Positions 30,960 to 43,499 of a DNA stretch of 64,000 nt are shown piece by piece. The position numbers and the translations under genes are program-made. The notes under the pieces were generated by a model. It did no database searches. It was not told the origin of the DNA and saw only the letters and a program-made list of their open reading frames with translations. Source of the stretch: Luidia sarsii (taxonomy: Eukaryota; Echinodermata; Asteroidea; Paxillosida; Luidiidae); the NCBI GenBank assembly GCA_949987565.1, contig OX465107.1:19740273-19804272 (forward strand). Direction: 5' to 3'. Position 1 is the stretch's first letter. Every line of letters begins with the position of its first letter.

Positions 30960-31395
30960 GGGCTGGATTGCTCAGGTGGTAGAGCGTTGGCATACAACTT
31001 TGGGAAGATCGGAAAACATCGATGTCCACAGATTTCCTTCTAATTTACACAGTTTGTAGATGGTCATGATAGAATCCTCATGTTGAAATCTTACGGTCTG
31101 TGATGCTGTACTTCCCTAGAAATCTTCACTCAAACATCGACAAGTAGTTTATAACTCGCAAGTCATAAACTATTTCTTACACTATAGAATGGTGCAAAAA
31201 CCGTGACTTTTTTTGGGTTACCTTTTTCTACTTTCTCATCACCGTTTGAGCTCAAACCTTCACAGGATTGCTTTTTAGGATGTTAAATGGTTTAACACAC
31301 AAACTGTGGCAATATTTTGACCTTTACGAATGTTATATTGGGCCTTTAACAAGGGCCCCTGGTTCTAATCCCAGTCCAGTCAAATTAGGTTCATA
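30960..31395 (+). mobile_element. Family D SINE split by a TTAA-type element
   Basis: GGGCTGGATTGCTCAGGTGG and TAGAGCGTTGGCA end at about 30993. The missing half (CCCTGGTTCTAATCCCAG, TCCAGTCAAA) resumes at about 31357. The interruption is the family C element below. Confidence 0.8.
30994..31345 (+). mobile_element. Family C TTAA-flanked foldback element, left end truncated
   Basis: From TACAACTTTGGGAAGATCGG to GTTATATTGGGCCT, followed by TTAA (31346-31349). The terminal AGGCCCAA of other copies is missing on the left. Confidence 0.8.
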
Positions 31396-31539
31396 ATTTT
31401 GAAATTGTGAGTCGGTCTTTCTGTCCCTTGTTTGTTTGAATTCGGAGGAGAAATGTTGTCTTTCATGGTCAGTGGTAAATGTAGTATAAACGTACCGGTA
31501 CACCTTTGTGTACAAACCGTACGCAACGAGGCCCCTCCA

Positions 31540-31889
31540 AATGACGGAAAGAGATATAGAGGGAGAGGGAGAGGGAGAGGGAGAGGGAGAGGGAGAGGGA
31601 GAGGGAGAGGGAGAGGGAGAGGGAGAGGGAGAGGGAGAGGGAGAGGGAGAGGGAGAGGGAGAGGGAGAGGGAGAGGGAGAGGGAGAGGGAGAGGCAGAGG
31701 CAGAGGCAGAGGCAGAGGCAGAGGCAGAGGCAGAGGCAGAGGCAGAGGCAGAGGCAGAGGCAGAGGCAGAGGCAGAGGGAGAGGGAGAGGAAGAGGGAGA
31801 GGGAGAGGGAGAGGGAGAGGGAGAGGGAGAGGGAGAGGGAGAGGGAGGGGGAGGGGGAGGGGGGAGGGAGAGGGAGAGAGAGAAAGGGG

Positions 31890-31964
<75 letters not shown>

Positions 31965-32030
31965 AGATATAAAGCGAGAGAGAGATAGATATAGAGATAG
32001 AGATAGAGATAGAGGAAGAGAGAGAGAGAG
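31540..32030 (+). repeat. Purine repeat: GGGAGA hexamers, a GGCAGA block, then GA
   Basis: About 22 GGGAGA hexamers (31557-31692) switch cleanly to about 14 GGCAGA hexamers (31693-31776) and back, then pass into plain GA. Frames in this region encode Arg-Gly or Ser-Pro repeats only because of composition. Confidence 0.97.
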
Positions 32031-32116
32031 ATGTCCTGCCGTGAACGAAACGCCAGGCCCTCTGTTTACGAAGAACCGCTCCGACCGTTGTGGAGGACAA
32101 TAGGACTAATTAGCTT

Positions 32117-32254
32117 TCTCTTCTTCTTCTTCTTCTTCCCTTCTTCTTCTTCTTTTTCTTCTTCTTCTTCTTCTTATTCCTCTTCCTCTTCTTCTTCTTC
32201 TTCTTCTTCTTCTTCTTCTTCTTCTTCTTCTTCTTCTTCTCATTCTTCTTCTTT
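32117..32254 (+). repeat. TTC/CTT microsatellite
   Basis: About 45 TTC triplets with a few interruptions, 85 bp after the purine block but of opposite strand polarity. Confidence 0.95.
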
Positions 32255-32740
32255 TCAATTGACTCTGTCCGATGTCTTTTTAGCCTAACAATGATATCCG
32301 CGCTCGCACACTCGCACAAAAGAACCGCTTCTGTGATTATGTCAAATACAGAAATAAAATGAATAAAAAAAATAACAAAAAATTCCCAGGAAGTTATTGG
32401 TAAAGATTATCCCCGAAAGTTGAGCGAGCCTTTTGTCGGAGAGCCTTTTAAATCAAAGACGCAGTGCGGCTTTTGTCTGTCACTGGCGTTTGATGAAAGG
32501 GCCTCGCTGTCGAGCGGGGACTTCGCCGCAGTTAACCAGTCGCGGTTGTTGTTTTAGGAATGACAGAGAGCACGGGTGCGGAAACAGTGACATGGGGCGC
32601 TTACCGGTATCTGGGTTTTTTTTTTATTGAGCGAGGGCCGCACGTGGCCATCGTAAGAGCCCCTGACGGGTGGTCTCTTATAGTCGAGTACCTCCCCCAA
32701 AACGGCGCAGCCTCGAATTCAGCCCTTGCTGTTTATTTAT

Positions 32741-32822
32741 CGGAGAGAGAGAGAGAGAGGGGGAGAGGGGGGGGGGAGGAGGGTGACAGAGAGGGGGACA
32801 GAGAGGGAGAGAGAGGGGGAGA

Positions 32823-32876
<54 letters not shown>

Positions 32877-33560
32877 GAGAGGGGGGAGGAGGGTGACAGA
32901 GAGGGGGACAGAGAGGGAGAGAGAGGGGGAGAGAGGGAGAGAGAGAGAGAGAGAGGGAGAGAGAGAGAGAGAGAGGGGGGGGGGGGAGAGAGAGAGAGAG
33001 AGAGAGAGGGAGGGAGAGAGAGAGAGAGAGAGATAAAGAGGGGGAGAGATAGATAGAGATAGAGAGAGAGGGAGGGAGAGAAAGGGAGAGGGGTAGAGAG
33101 GGAGAAAGAGAGAGAGGGGAGAGAGAGGGGGGTAGAGAGGGAGAGAGGGATAGGGAGAGAGAGAGGGGGAAGGGCGAGAGATGAGGGGGGGGGGAGAGAG
33201 GGAGGGAGAGAAAGAGCGGAGCACGGGAGAGGGGAGGGGTGAGAAATAGGGGAGAGAAAAAGGAGGGAGAGAGATAGGGAGCGAGATGGGGAGAGAGGAA
33301 GGGTGAGAGAGAGGGAGAGAGAGAGGGAAGCGACCGAGGGAGAGGGAGAGAGGGGGAGAATGACACATGGAGAGATAAGGAGAGAGGTGAAGGGGAGAGG
33401 GAGAGAGAAAGAAGGACAGAGAGGGAGAAAGACAAAGGGAGGGAGAGGTGGGAGAGAGACGGGGAGCGGGAGGGGGGGGGTAGACGGGGAGACAGGGGGA
33501 GGGGAGAGAAGATGGAGATGGGAGAGGGAGGAGTGAGAGAGACAGAGGGAGATAGAGACA
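32741..33560 (+). repeat. 820-bp degenerate GA/GGGA purine tract
   Basis: Nearly all purine on the plus strand. It contains a direct internal repeat of about 110 bp (GAGGAGGGTGACAGAGAGG at about 32776 and about 32885). The very long open frames on both strands are not genes. Confidence 0.95.
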
Positions 33561-34100
33561 GACAGATAAAGATGCATGCAAATAGAGAAAACAACTTCCC
33601 GCGGTTTGACTCGATACGCACCAAAAAACAGCCACTCAAGGTCTCGTAGTGTTTTCCCCCATTCTTTGCTGCCTTGTAAATGAGTAATCGTGGTTTTAAC
33701 GGTTTGGGAGGGGGGTTGGAACTGCTGGTTGTGTATTCATGGCCGGCGAGGGGGGGGGGGGGGGTGACGTGGCTGTCATTGGGACTGCTTGCCGAGGGAT
33801 TAGAGTGAGAAATGAAGCAGAAATAATGACGGCAAGCGGAAAGAATAGAGCGAGAATTATTATCGACTGCCAAAGCCGCTGACCACATTAACATGGCGCC
33901 GGCCGGAGGGGTGTGGTTGAGGGGATGCGTGCCCATCAGTCAGTGCGGACTGGAAAGAAGTACACTTCCCGCTGGATCTAAAGGGGAACTACGAAACAAT
34001 GAGAATGCATGGATATAGTGAAACCACTGCTTTCGTGAACTGGGATGGTTCGTGGAAATGATTGGACCTGACGTTTGGATACGAGACGGAGCTTTCTTAA

Positions 34101-34456
34101 AGGCCCAATGCAACATTGGGAAGATCGGAAAACATCGATGTCCACAGATTTCCTTCTAATTTACACAGTTTGTAGATGGTCATGATAGAATCCCCATGTT
34201 GAAAACTTACGGTCTGGATGCTGTACCTACCTAGAAATCTTCACTCAAACATCGATAAATAGTTTCTTACTCGCAAGTCATAAACTGTTTCTTACACTGC
34301 AGAATGGTGCAAAAACCGTGACGGGTTTTTACCTTTTTCTACTTTCTCAGATCACCATCTGAGCTAAAACCTTCGCAAGATTGCTTTTTTGGATGTTTAA
34401 TGGTTCAACACACAAACTGTGGCAATCTTACCTTTACCAATGTTGTATAGGGCCCT
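34101..34456 (+). mobile_element. Family C foldback element, full length, TTAA flanks
   Basis: Starts AGGCCCAATGCAACATTGGG and ends CCAATGTTGTATAGGGCCCT, with TTAA at 34097-34100 and 34457-34460. TTAA duplication is the mark of piggyBac-type transposition. The 356-bp body has no coding capacity. Confidence 0.9.
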
Positions 34457-34489
34457 TTAACGCAGAGATTTTGCTGTCTTGCACTTGAA

Positions 34490-34720
34490 AAGGGCCTACC
34501 AGAAACGAAAACGCCAGGCCCTCTTAATTTCATTTTTTAAAGATCAGAATTATGTAAAAAATGTTGCAAACTTTCTCACTGACTAAACTGGCCAAAATGC
34601 AGATAAGTTATAAAAACAATAGGAAGGTGTGAAGTTTCGATCTTAGCATACAGGGTCCTTTCATTCTGCCTTTGAGATAGGTCCTGCTAGGATCGAAACG
34701 TCAGGCCCTCCTAATTGTGT
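34490..34720 (-). mobile_element. Family A foldback element with long arms
   Basis: CGCCAGGCCCTCTTAATTT and CGTCAGGCCCTCCTAATT at the two ends, TGTTGCAAACTTTCTCACTG inside, and GGTCCTGCTAGGATCGAAACG in the right core. Confidence 0.75.
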
Positions 34721-34794
34721 TATATTTAAAACAAAATAATAATTTAGCTTTGCATTTTGATTATTTCAGCCATTAAACTGTTCACGGGAAGCGC

Positions 34795-35020
34795 CGTTAT
34801 GGGACGGTTGGAACATTCGTGCCCAGCGCAGGTTACTGGTTCGAATCCCACTCGGACCAGAAACTGGAAAGCTCCGTCTCTGTCCAATCAGAGGTGAATG
34901 GGTACCTGGCTCTCTTTAGAGATAGATGGGGGAAGGTTGGAAGGCAGCGAGGAGAGGAACTGCCTGCCCTACCTCCTCATCGCAGTGACCGTGGTCCTGT
35001 AAATGTGCTCCTCTATATAT
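34795..35020 (+). mobile_element. tRNA-derived SINE, family F
   Basis: B box in GGTTACTGGTTCGAATCCC, then GAATGGGTACCTGGCTCTC, a body motif common in invertebrate SINEs, and a tail ending TGCTCCTCTATATATAAGG. It is the only copy I see here. Confidence 0.65.
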
Positions 35021-35097
35021 AAGGCACAGCCCCCTACACTATGATAGTATGGACCTCCTAAGTTATTTTTTGCATCATTTAGCTTTTGTATTTCTAA

Positions 35098-35225
35098 ATT
35101 ATCAGTGATATATACAAAAATATTGCAAACTGCTTACTGACTATAAAATTACCAAAATGCAAATCTTAAAACTTTAGTGGGCCTGACGTTTCGATCCTAG
35201 CAGGACCTTTCTCAAAGGCATTATC
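35098..35225 (+). mobile_element. Family A foldback element
   Basis: ATATTGCAAACTGCTTACTG, GTGGGCCTGACGTTTCG, ATCCTAGCAGGACCTTTCTC, AAAGGCA. One of the two best copies for the consensus. Confidence 0.8.
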
Positions 35226-35230
35226 AGGGT

Positions 35231-37365
35231 TAAATACTTCAGTTCAGGTGGGAGTGGAGTGATTACCAGAACTGAAATCTGCTGACAGCAGTATACACTT
35301 TAGAGAGACTTCAATTGTGACCCGGCAGTGGCACAGCATAATGAGGAATAACCCCCACTTTTGATATTTTGAGATTTTCTAATGATGTGAAAGAGTATAT
35401 CAATTAGCTTTCAAATTATATCAAAATTATTTCCGTGTGAAACGTTGTTGTAAATAGTACAAAGGGGACTTCGCTCGTTCATTGGCACCAGACACAATAC
35501 AGCAGCGCATTCTAACTGCTCGAAAGCGGCCATTAAAAAAGGCAGGAACTTTACATCTTCATGAAAACAGTTCACAAACACTCCCCCGAAATCCTCGTTT
35601 TTTCAACATTTAGAGACGGATTTCGGAAAAATCCTTTTGACATAATATCCTCCAATACATTAACTTAAAATACAAAAAAACAACATTTTTTTTTCGAATT
35701 GAGAAAATACTTTGACTTCAGGCGTTGTTTACTCGAAAAGTGTTTTGGTGGGATATTCCTCATGTCGATGTGCCGGGTCACAATTTCAATAAACAATTTC
35801 GCTCTGTTATATTCATCATAGTGCAGAATACTTTTGAAACTGACACAGTAATTTAAAGAAATTACATAAGCTTTCCACACACAATAATCTAAAATAAAAT
35901 ATTATTATGCTCATAGCAAAGCTTGTTAAAATTAGTTCAACCCTATAAGTTAAAACGTTCGACGGTATTCCAGACAGAGTGAAATGAGGTCGTCCGGTCG
36001 ACGAATATTGGACTAAATCACCGCACTATACCGTATGTACTGTATGCAGGAGTGTTTCTCTCTAGATTAAACAGCGCCCTCTCTATAATGAACAAAACAA
36101 CACGAACTCGACAAGCCCGTTTCGATTCCTCCATGTTTCGACCGACTGAAAATATTCGAAATTCGACCGAAAAGCAACCCTTTCCCACGTCAATGTTCGA
36201 CTCCTGCTGGTCTAACATGTAGATGGAGATATTTTCTGGTATAGTGACTTGTACTGCGCCACAGATAAAAAAAAAAAAATGATGTTCGCAATGTCGGCTT
36301 CAAGATGCTAGACGTTGGGTGTACTATGTTCCCGAGTCCACACAAACATGGTTTGAGTCCACGTTACGTCACGCTGCGTCATGTTGCCATAGGTGACGCC
36401 CGATTCGAGAAACCCGCCGATAACGGAGCCTCACTTGCCCGCGGCCACGAGCGTTATCGCTCTTCGGGGCTCGCTGAATGAGCGGTCATGAAGCATTAAA
36501 TGCCACTGAAAATGACTTCACCCTTTACTTCAACATAAACAGGTATTCAATTCCGAGCAAAGGCTCCCACGCTAAACCACCATTCGGCAATCAAGCAGGC
36601 CGTCGGTGAGGGGTGCAGCACACACAATCCATCCAAGATGGCTCCGCCGAGCTGATAATCATAAAGTGTGTACCCACAACTTTTTTTTTTAATAAGGGGT
36701 TTTTGGAGGCTAATTAACTGATTCATTGTAGAACAAGTGAAGCTTGAGACAACCTGGGGATTCACTCTTCAATTTGGTATGTAATTTGGACCATATCTGG
36801 CTTTAAATGTGGCCCTATTTGGCTGTGGAAGTGGAGGGGTCCATCCCAAAATCCTTGCAGAAATTCGGCTTGGACGGCTACACATTTTGGGGGTGTTTTT
36901 TTCTGGGGGTAATTAGCAAAAAATCTAATCAGCTAAGAGCACTAAAATTTAAAAGAATCTGAGAGATGAAGGTCCAAACTACAATTTTAAGTATAGCTAA
37001 CTGAGATACTTTTGGGCATGGGATAATTGGCTTTGAAAGTGAGTGTTTTTGTACAGTGTTCAATGGAAGCTCGATTTAGTGTTCTGCACCCTGAGGGTGT
37101 GACAGTAATTTTAGGGCGCCCTCTATGTTAACTTGGGCGTGTACGGTCATGCATTCTGAAGGGCATTTAGTACAGGTACTAGGTCTGTGTGCAACATGTT
37201 CTATGCTTACACGAACAAAAAGCCACGGGATAGGAGTTCAATAATAACACATGACGACTAAACGGTCGTTTAAATTTCCACAAGCCTTCGTAGCGACACT
37301 CACTGTATCAGCTACAAAGCTACTCTTTCCAGCCAGTTACTCTGTATGTAAGTGCTTGCTTTTAT
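35231..37365. other. No gene recognised
   Basis: Mixed AT-rich sequence without tandem repeats. A CpG-richer island-like stretch lies at about 36340-36480. An imperfect X-box-like word (GTTGCCATAGGTGAC) is at about 36383. No protein-like frame seen. Confidence 0.4.
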
Positions 37366-37369
37366 GTGA

Positions 37370-37487
37370 TATACAAAAATGTTGCAAACTGCTTACTGAC
37401 TAAAATTACCAAAATGCAAATCATAAAATTTAGTGGGCCTGACGTTTCGATCCTAGCAGGACCTTTCTCAAAGGCAGAGTGGCAAGG
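37370..37487 (+). mobile_element. Family A foldback element
   Basis: Very close to 35098-35225: AATGTTGCAAACTGCTTAC, GGGCCTGACGTTTCGATCC, AGCAGGACCTTTCTCAAAGG. Confidence 0.8.
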
Positions 37488-38424
37488 CCAAAACAGATAC
37501 ATGTACAAGAAGGAAGGGGGAAGAGATGTGAATAGGACACGGATGAGAAACAAAGGACAAAAAGGAAAGCTGGTAGGGTGAGATCAAAGGGAAGTTAAAC
37601 AGCTATCTTTACACATCTTGGAGATATAGCTGATAGGATATGAACATGTTTTTTTTATTTTTAGAATTGTCATTTTCTGCAGTTTTGAATTGTGTGTCGG
37701 TTTTTCTACCCCTTCCCCGCTCGGATCGCGGCCCGATTGGCGGCTGCGTTTCCAAGGCGACAAGTTCACGAGGAGGGGTCAACAACTGGCGCCTCCGACG
37801 GGACGTCTTCCACCCACGCACGCGACCGCGTCTCCAAGACAGAAAGGACGAGGACCAAAGAGAAGACAGCAAGAACACCGCTCAATGCCCGTGAGAATAG
37901 AAGAATAATCGATACGACACGCGCCGCCGCCAGTACGTCTGATACCCCCCACACTCCCTCCTAAATCAGCCTTAGCTATTTATCGAGTGAACCCCCCCCC
38001 ACCTCTACCCTGCCTGCCTGCCTCCCCTCGTGGAGGTATAGAAGTATGGCCTACTTCCTAACTCCGTGCTCCCTACGCCTCCACATGCTGCCACTCACTC
38101 CTTCTTGCAAACCTTTCCTAAGCAGCTCGAGGGGTTGGCCATCGATTCTAATCCTCCCTCTAACCCCCCCCCCTCTCTCTCTCTCTCAGCTCAAGAGCTG
38201 AGAGATTGAGAGGATTTTGTTTTTTACTTATTGTCTTCGTCCATTCTTTTCCTGGCCCTAATCCCACTCACGTCGCGCGACCATTACAATAGACCTGGAA
38301 AGATAGAGAGGGAGAGGGAGAGGGGAGGGGAGTCGGCTAGCATACCTACCGGTAGTTATTGGTTAGACCTGCAATTATTGACCAAGGATTAAGGTCACAT
38401 TCCCCCTCCCCCGATTTGCTTTCC

Positions 38425-38715
38425 TCCACTCTCTCTCTCTCTCTCGCCCCCTCTCTCGCTCTCCCTCTCTCCCCCTCACTCTACCTCTCTATCTCACTGT
38501 CTCTCCCTATCTCCAATTCCCCCTCTCTCCCTATCTTTAATTCCCCCTCTCTCTCCAGCTCTCTCTCCTCTCTATCTCTCTCCCTCTCTCTATCTCTCCA
38601 CCTGTCCCCTCTCTCTCTCCACCTCCCTCTCTGTCTCTCTATCTTTCTCTCTCTATCTCTCCATCTCTCTCCCTCTCTCTTTCTCTCTCTATCTCTTCAT
38701 CTCTCTCCCTTTCTC

Positions 38716-38773
<58 letters not shown>

Positions 38774-38800
38774 GCTCTCCCCTACTCTCCTCTCTCACTT
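38425..38800 (+). repeat. CT-rich pyrimidine tract
   Basis: CTCTCTCC-type text with a pure CT run near the right end. A shorter CT run is at about 38169-38187. Confidence 0.95.
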
Positions 38801-40420
38801 TCCAACTCTTATTGCGGTGACTGGTTGGTTGGCATGGGGATCGTGGCGGTGGCCGTGGTGTTAAAACTTTGGGAGGGGGGAGACGGGGAGTTACTCTCCG
38901 TACGACTAAAAATAATGTATAATTGATTTCAGCTTCTCGCCGCGTATAATGTACCCCGCTATATTCTGACGATAGAGCGCTGAGTTTGCTCGTTTCTCCT
39001 ACAGCAACACCCAATAAGTCCTACACGATCGAACGACCCCCCGTAGACCCACGCGCCAACGATACAAGCTCCCGCAATTAATGAATACCTTATGGGATAA
39101 AGACATCGAGCTCTCCACTTGAAGAATCGATCAGCGACGACCCTCTCTTGCACTCTTTTATTTGCAGATTCGAGATCATTCCGACAAAACACGCTCACGA
39201 GTTGAACAACAAAATATAGCTGTACCCTCTGCATCGAAGTGTGTCGCTCCCCTTGAGTTTTCTAAATTATTTCATTCGACCACGGATGTTATCATGCGAT
39301 AAATTAGACACTGAATGACGTGTTTTCGGTGATTCCCTAAGTTGTCAACAACTCTCTCTTCTTCTTTTTTTTGAGGGGGGGGGGGCACGCAGGTTTCAGG
39401 ATGATTGATGGCCGAGTTGATTCGCCTCAGCGTTCGGAAATCAAATTTCCAATGAATTAATTTCATGACTTCTTGGTTTTGAAATGGACTTTCCATACCA
39501 GCCTCGTATTCCGTCACTTCCTGTAATCAGGTACAGCACAGAGCCGCCAGACAACGAACTTGGGGTTCGGGATTGTAATCTAGTCAACTTTGGCATTTTG
39601 TCAGGGCTGATTGTTGGGGTGGGGGTGTTGAGTGGAGAGAGCGGAAACGCTAATGAATCGTCTTGTCTGGGAATCTCTTTTCATCGGGACTGTTTCCCCT
39701 TCACTCACCTTATTCTTGTGGTCTGGCTCTGTGCCCGCAAGAATTAAGGCCAAGTCCGCACGATGAGCCTTTCAGAAGCGTAGTGTTTCCAGGGGATGGG
39801 ACAACTCCCCACTCCCCCGCCCCCTTCCTCTCTTTCTCTCCCTCGATCCACCCCAACGATATTCACATGGGAGTACCCGGTGACTGAACACGGCCCGCTG
39901 AATCGGCCGACTTCCGCACCCCGAGCGGAGAATTCTCCGTTGGCCGCCCGAGCGAGACGGGGGAGCCGCTCGGGTATGACACGGTGGCGGTGACTTAACA
40001 TGACTTGATGGCGTGACGGACAAAGATCTGACGAGCATGGGCCTACATGCTTCAATACAATACAAACCTATATCTTACCGTCTCACTAATGCTTTGACAC
40101 GCTTTGGGTGGAATACAGTCAACCGATCATCCAATTAAAGTGTTTAACCAAAAAGTGATGAATTTTCCAAGTTGCTTTTGCGCTTTCAAAATTCAAAAAT
40201 CAGCTCTTCAGATGTCCTCTTATCATTTCGTGTGTGATGGTAATGCACTTGATATCTACAGTACACACAATACAGTCAAGCTTCGGTAGCTAGAATAATA
40301 TCCCGTGTACTCATTGCTAAAACTACACGTAGCCTTATAGCCTATCACCAATGAAAAACAGGAAACGTTCTCGCTAAAAATTTACTACGATTTTAGACGA
40401 TCTTCCACGCACAGTAGTTT
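38801..40420. other. No gene recognised; GC-richer sequence
   Basis: Includes a G-run (about 39375) and a GC-rich patch at 39890-39990. No splice-flanked or family-like reading frame seen. Confidence 0.4.
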
Positions 40421-40439
40421 GAACTACTGCCTAATTAAT

Positions 40440-41790
40440 GACTCGCCGACCAAGAAACACTCACGGACCGATAACTCATGTAGTCATCAGCACCGACCTT
40501 ATAGTAGCCTATACCATGCCAAGAACTCACCAAACCAAGAAAGAAACACACATGGACCGATAACTCATGTAGTCATCAGCACCGACCTTATAGTAACCTA
40601 TACCATGCCAAGAACTCACCAAACCAAGAAAGAAACACACATGGACCGATAACTCATGTAGTCATCAGCACCGACCTTATAGTAGCCTATACCATGCCAA
40701 GAACTCACCAAACCAAGACAGAAACACACATGGACCGATAACTCATGTAGTCATCAGCACTGACCTTATAGTAACCTATACCATGCCAAGAACTCACCAA
40801 ACCAAGAAAGAAACACACATGGACCGATAACTCATGTAGTCATCAGCACTGACCTTATAGTAGCCTATACCATGCCAAGAACTCACCAAACCAAGACAGA
40901 AACACACATGGACCGATAACTCATGTAGTCATCAGCACTGACCTTATAGTAGCCTATACCATGCCAAGAACTCACCAAACCAAGAAAGAAACACACATGG
41001 ACCGATAACTCATGTAGTCATCAGCACTGACCTTATAGTAGCCTATACCAGCCAAGAACTCACCAAACCAAGAAAGAAACACACATGGACCGATAACTCA
41101 TGTAGTCATTAGCACTGACCTTATAGTAACCTATACCATGCCAAGAACTCACCAAACCAAGAAAGAAACACACATGGACCGATAACTCATGAAGTCATTA
41201 GCACTGACCTTATAGTAGCCTATACCAGCCAAGAACTCACCAAACCAAGAAAGAAACACACATGGACCGATAACTCATGTAGTCATCAGCACTGACCTTA
41301 TAGTAGCCTATACCATGCCAAGAACTCACCAAACCAAGAAAGAAACACACATGGACCGATAACTCATGTAGTCATTAGCACTGACCTTATAGTAACCTAT
41401 ACCATGCCAAGAACTCACCAAACCAAGAAAGAAACACTCACGGACCGATAACTCATGAAGTCATTAGCACTGACCTTATAGTAGCCTATACCATGCCAAG
41501 AACTCACCAAACCAAGAAAGAAACACTCACGGACCGATAACTCATGTAGTCATTAGCACTGACCTTATAGTAGCCTATACCATGCCAAGAACTCACCAAA
41601 CCAAGAAAGAAACACTCACGGACCGATAACTCATGTAGTCATTAGCACTGACCTTATAGTAGCCTATACCATGCCAAGAACTCACCAAACCAAGAAAGAA
41701 ACACACATGGACCGATAACTCATGAAGTCATCAGCACCGACCTTATATATATAGTAACCTATACCAGCCAAGAACTCACCATACAAGCAG
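40440..41790 (+). repeat. 89-bp tandem array, about 15 units
   Basis: Each unit has GGACCGATAACTCATGTAG, CATCAGCACTGACCTTATAG, CCTATACCATGCCAAG and AACTCACCAAACCAAG. Starts at 40467, 40556, 40645 and 40734 give exactly 89 bp. A few units are 1 bp shorter (CCAGCC for CCATGCC). The last unit carries a TA expansion, and degenerate pieces (CCAGCCAAGAACTCACCAAC) continue to about 41950. Confidence 0.95.
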
Positions 41791-42299
41791 CGACTCCAAT
41801 ACCAAGCATTCGCTGGAAGAACTCAACGACTCATCTCATGAACCGCGGACTAACGAGCTAATAGGCCTAACACGCATCAACTATAATACATCAACCATGA
41901 CCTTACCAGCCAAGAACTCACCAACCGAGAACTCAATAGCCGACGACTCACCGCCAATACTGACTCCCCAACCAAGACCTACACAACCAAGCATTTCACA
42001 CCAAAAAGAATTTAACCTGTCAGGAATACATCGGCCAATAACACACCAACAAACCAATAAAATCTACGAACGAACTCACCATCTAAGACCCCAATACGAG
42101 AGGTTACTCGCAACCTTACAGCTTTGATTGATTCGTAAGGCAACACACGCATATAATAGATTTATACGCGGTCTATTTCAACTCCCTTAAAAATGAAATA
42201 GAAAAACCACATTTTTTTTTAAACACGCGTTTAAATTCTTACGAAGTTTTGCGTGCATTCAAACCACGTTTTCTTTCTATTGTTGTTTCTCGACACTCA

Positions 42300-42586
42300 T
42301 TATGAGTGAGCAACTGAATATTTCGGTCGCTGCGGCCATTGAAGTTTTATTTTCGTCGTCTTCGTTTCAGAAAAGCCCCGCTCTAAACAGGGCCCTTTTC
42401 GTGAGAAGAGAGCCACTGGCTGGTCCAAGGTACGAGCCCCCTGTATACAATGGTAGAAACGTGCGTGCAATCTGTGATGAGAACGTAAAAGGGCTGCACG
42501 ATGTTCGTAAGTGCAGGATAGAGTTCAAAAGAGACGTGCAGTATATATTGCTTTACCATCCCAAAGCTATGACAAAAAATGAATGA
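42300..42586 (+). CDS. Open frame of 94 codons, doubtful
   Basis: It opens with MSEQLNISVAAAIEVL and has no repeat composition. It resembles nothing I know and contains a good splice acceptor (CTTCGTTTCAG at about 42360) inside. Chance is the better explanation. Confidence 0.1.
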
Positions 42587-42893
42587 GCTCCCCATCCCCT
42601 GCCCCCCCCCCACTCTCTCTCTCACTCTCCTCGTCAAATGGCTTTGTAATACAGCCGCGTCTAATTGCGGGTGCGGATTCCCTTAAAAAAAAATTGGAAA
42701 ATACGCAAACAGTCCAATTATGCAAGGACAAAGGAAACCATTGGACAAAAAGACCCGGCCCTTTTTGGCGCCAAAATTAGGTCCTTTTGAAGATCAGCGT
42801 AGCGACGCATCCGGGCCGTGGGGAGAGAGGGAGGCAAATAGGTTGACCTTGACGGGCGCGTAGACCAGACACGGACTCTCTGCCCTGGCTTGT

Positions 42894-42894
<1 letters not shown>

Positions 42895-42950
<56 letters not shown>

Positions 42951-42951
42951 G

Positions 42952-42992
<41 letters not shown>
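42895..42992 (+). repeat. GA microsatellite with G-run
   Basis: Pure GA on both sides of a run of about 15 G. Confidence 0.95.
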
Positions 42993-42997
<5 letters not shown>

Positions 42998-43111
42998 CGG
43001 GGGGTCCTTTACAAAATAGATACTAGCTTTAGCCCAGCAGACAAGACAGGGCAGACATCCCCAAAGCCCCTAGATTGAGCTTCTCATCCGTCCCGAGAAC
43101 TAACTCCACCA

Positions 43112-43156
43112 AAAAGAGAAAGACAGAGAGGGAGAGAGAGAGAGGGGGGGGGACAG

Positions 43157-43206
<50 letters not shown>

Positions 43207-43375
43207 AGAGGGAGAGAGAGAGGGGGGGGGAGAGAGATATAAAGAGAGAGAGAGATAGAGATAGAGGAAGGGAGAGAAAGGGAGAGGGATAGAGAGGTAG
43301 AAAGAGAGAGGGGGGAGAGAGAGGGAGAGAGGGATAGGGAGGGGGAAGATAGACAGAGAGATGGGGAGAGATGGG

Positions 43376-43463
<88 letters not shown>

Positions 43464-43465
43464 GA
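43112..43465 (+). repeat. GA-rich purine tract
   Basis: GA dinucleotides with GGGGGAGA and GATAGA interruptions. The reading frames across it are compositional. Confidence 0.95.
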
Positions 43466-43499
43466 GAGGGATAGAGAGGAAGGAAATGGGATGGTCTGA

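Noticed and set aside
31333..33936. Very long open frames (up to about 400 codons) rich in Ser/Pro/Leu or Arg/Gly/Glu
   Set aside because: Pure by-products of GA/CT repeats, open on several frames and both strands, with no non-repeat domain.
40440..41790. Regularly spaced repeats resembling a CRISPR array
   Set aside because: Whole 89-bp units repeat with no unique spacers, and the setting is eukaryotic.
42300..42586. 94-codon frame with unbiased composition
   Set aside because: No homology recognised and no supporting promoter. Listed only at very low confidence.
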